Shown: piece by piece, positions 63,673 through 64,000 of the stretch
Position numbering within the stretch: the first letter of the stretch is position 1
Layout: each line of letters begins with the position of its first letter
Assembly: GCA_031423495.1 (NCBI GenBank)
Contig: JANPFP010000259.1
Location: forward strand, 1 to 64,000
DNA: 64,000 nucleotides
Origin: JACPYM01 sp031423495
GTDB taxonomy: Bacteria > Acidobacteriota > Blastocatellia > RBC074
Direction of reading: 5' to 3'
Position numbers and translations under genes: made by a program
Notes under the pieces: model-generated
Told to the model about the DNA's origin: nothing
What the model saw: the letters and a program-made list of their open reading frames with translations, nothing else
Databases searched by the model: none

Positions 63673-64000
63673 GCCGCTGCGGCTTTTCGAGCTGCGCGTT
63701 TTTGTTTCACGACAATGTTAATTTTAGGGCCGATCAAATGCGCCAAATCCATCAGCAGCGCCATGCGATCGGCGACGGAAAGATTCACCAGAGCTTTTTC
63801 CAGAACTTCGGTCAGAGGCTGTTCTTTTTCGGCGGTTCGTAAAATTTCAAATGCCGCGAAAGTCATTTGCGCATCGCCGAAGGGCGGCAGGTTTTTCAGC
63901 GCATGCTTGGTTGCCATCGTTGGTTCATCGGCAATTGCCAACAAGTGCAATACGTTGCCGATGCGATTCAGCATTTCAATCGCGCCTTTGGGTTCAGCGG
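63669..64000 (-). CDS. Protein of unknown function, 5' end beyond the window
   Basis: The frame stays open from the TGA at 63669 to the window edge, and an internal ATG at 63974 would give 101 aa. The visible part is helical and ends with a basic Ala/Lys/Arg-rich tail (VVKQKRAARKAAAA). It overlaps the MauE fusion start by 4 bp and is therefore the upstream member of that operon. The family is not recognised. Confidence 0.6.
   Translation of the reverse strand, partial: AEPKGAIEMLNRIGNVLHLLAIADEPTMATKHALKNLPPFGDAQMTFAAFEILRTAEKEQPLTEVLEKALVNLSVADRMALLMDLAHLIGPKINIVVKQKRAARKAAAA

Noticed and set aside
1..64000. tRNA, rRNA or CRISPR loci
   Set aside because: No cloverleaf, T-loop consensus in context, rRNA segment or regular repeat-spacer array was recognised by eye; a covariance search would be needed to exclude them fully.

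Overview
The window most likely comes from a member of the Acidobacteriota, perhaps a Blastocatellia-like soil lineage. The reasons are four large TonB-dependent receptors with N-terminal carboxypeptidase-regulatory-like domains, an SBBP-repeat protein ending in a TIGR03437-type domain, many Tat- and Sec-exported esterases and oxidoreductases, moderate GC, and intergenic inverted repeats built from short quasi-tandem words. This placement is inference; no rRNA or tRNA gene was recognised.

Region 1 (1-17.8 kb, mostly + strand) is an exported catabolic and redox region. It opens with an Oar-type outer-membrane receptor and its terminator, then a Tat-exported carboxylesterase, a decayed PQQ-like beta-propeller gene beside an intact relative, an Rpn-type nuclease, a small unknown gene, a sugar-isomerase-fold protein and a second carboxylesterase. 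Next is a three-gene dehydrogenase module: a gluconate-2-dehydrogenase subunit-3-like protein, a GMC flavoprotein and a five-haem cytochrome c. A small unknown gene and a second isomerase close the region at a strong bidirectional terminator.

Region 2 (17.8-37.2 kb, - strand) starts, in transcription order from its right end, with a CpeT-like exported protein, two tandem SnoaL-like proteins, a PLP enzyme and a GNAT acetyltransferase. Two classical TonB receptors then flank a BNR-repeat protein, a flavin amine oxidase and two small membrane proteins. Last come CaiB-type CoA-transferase, an AAA ATPase, a TOPRIM-like protein, HMG-CoA lyase and a sulfatase. The ATPase/TOPRIM-like pair sits between two genes of acyl-CoA metabolism and is the best candidate here for an undescribed, defence-like system.

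Region 3 (37.3-45.7 kb, + strand) is a tightly packed catabolic operon: acyl-CoA synthetase, an Rpn/DUF4351-type nuclease, an amidohydrolase-fold protein, a small basic protein, a bicupin, a GntR/UTRA regulator, a cyclic amidohydrolase and an MFS carrier. A 20-bp palindrome overlapping a -10-like box lies in the divergent promoter region with Region 2.

Region 4 (45.7-52.5 kb) has a GH106-like glycoside hydrolase divergent from another Oar-type receptor, which resembles a glycan-use locus. Region 5 (52.6-64 kb) holds asparagine synthetase and a glycosyltransferase. Convergent to them is a - strand group: a gene cut by the window edge, a MauE-like membrane protein fused to two thioredoxin domains, an HprK-like kinase, a cupin-containing protein, an exported unknown protein and the SBBP protein. 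Its first four genes overlap by about 4 bp each, so they probably work together, perhaps in peptide or protein modification.
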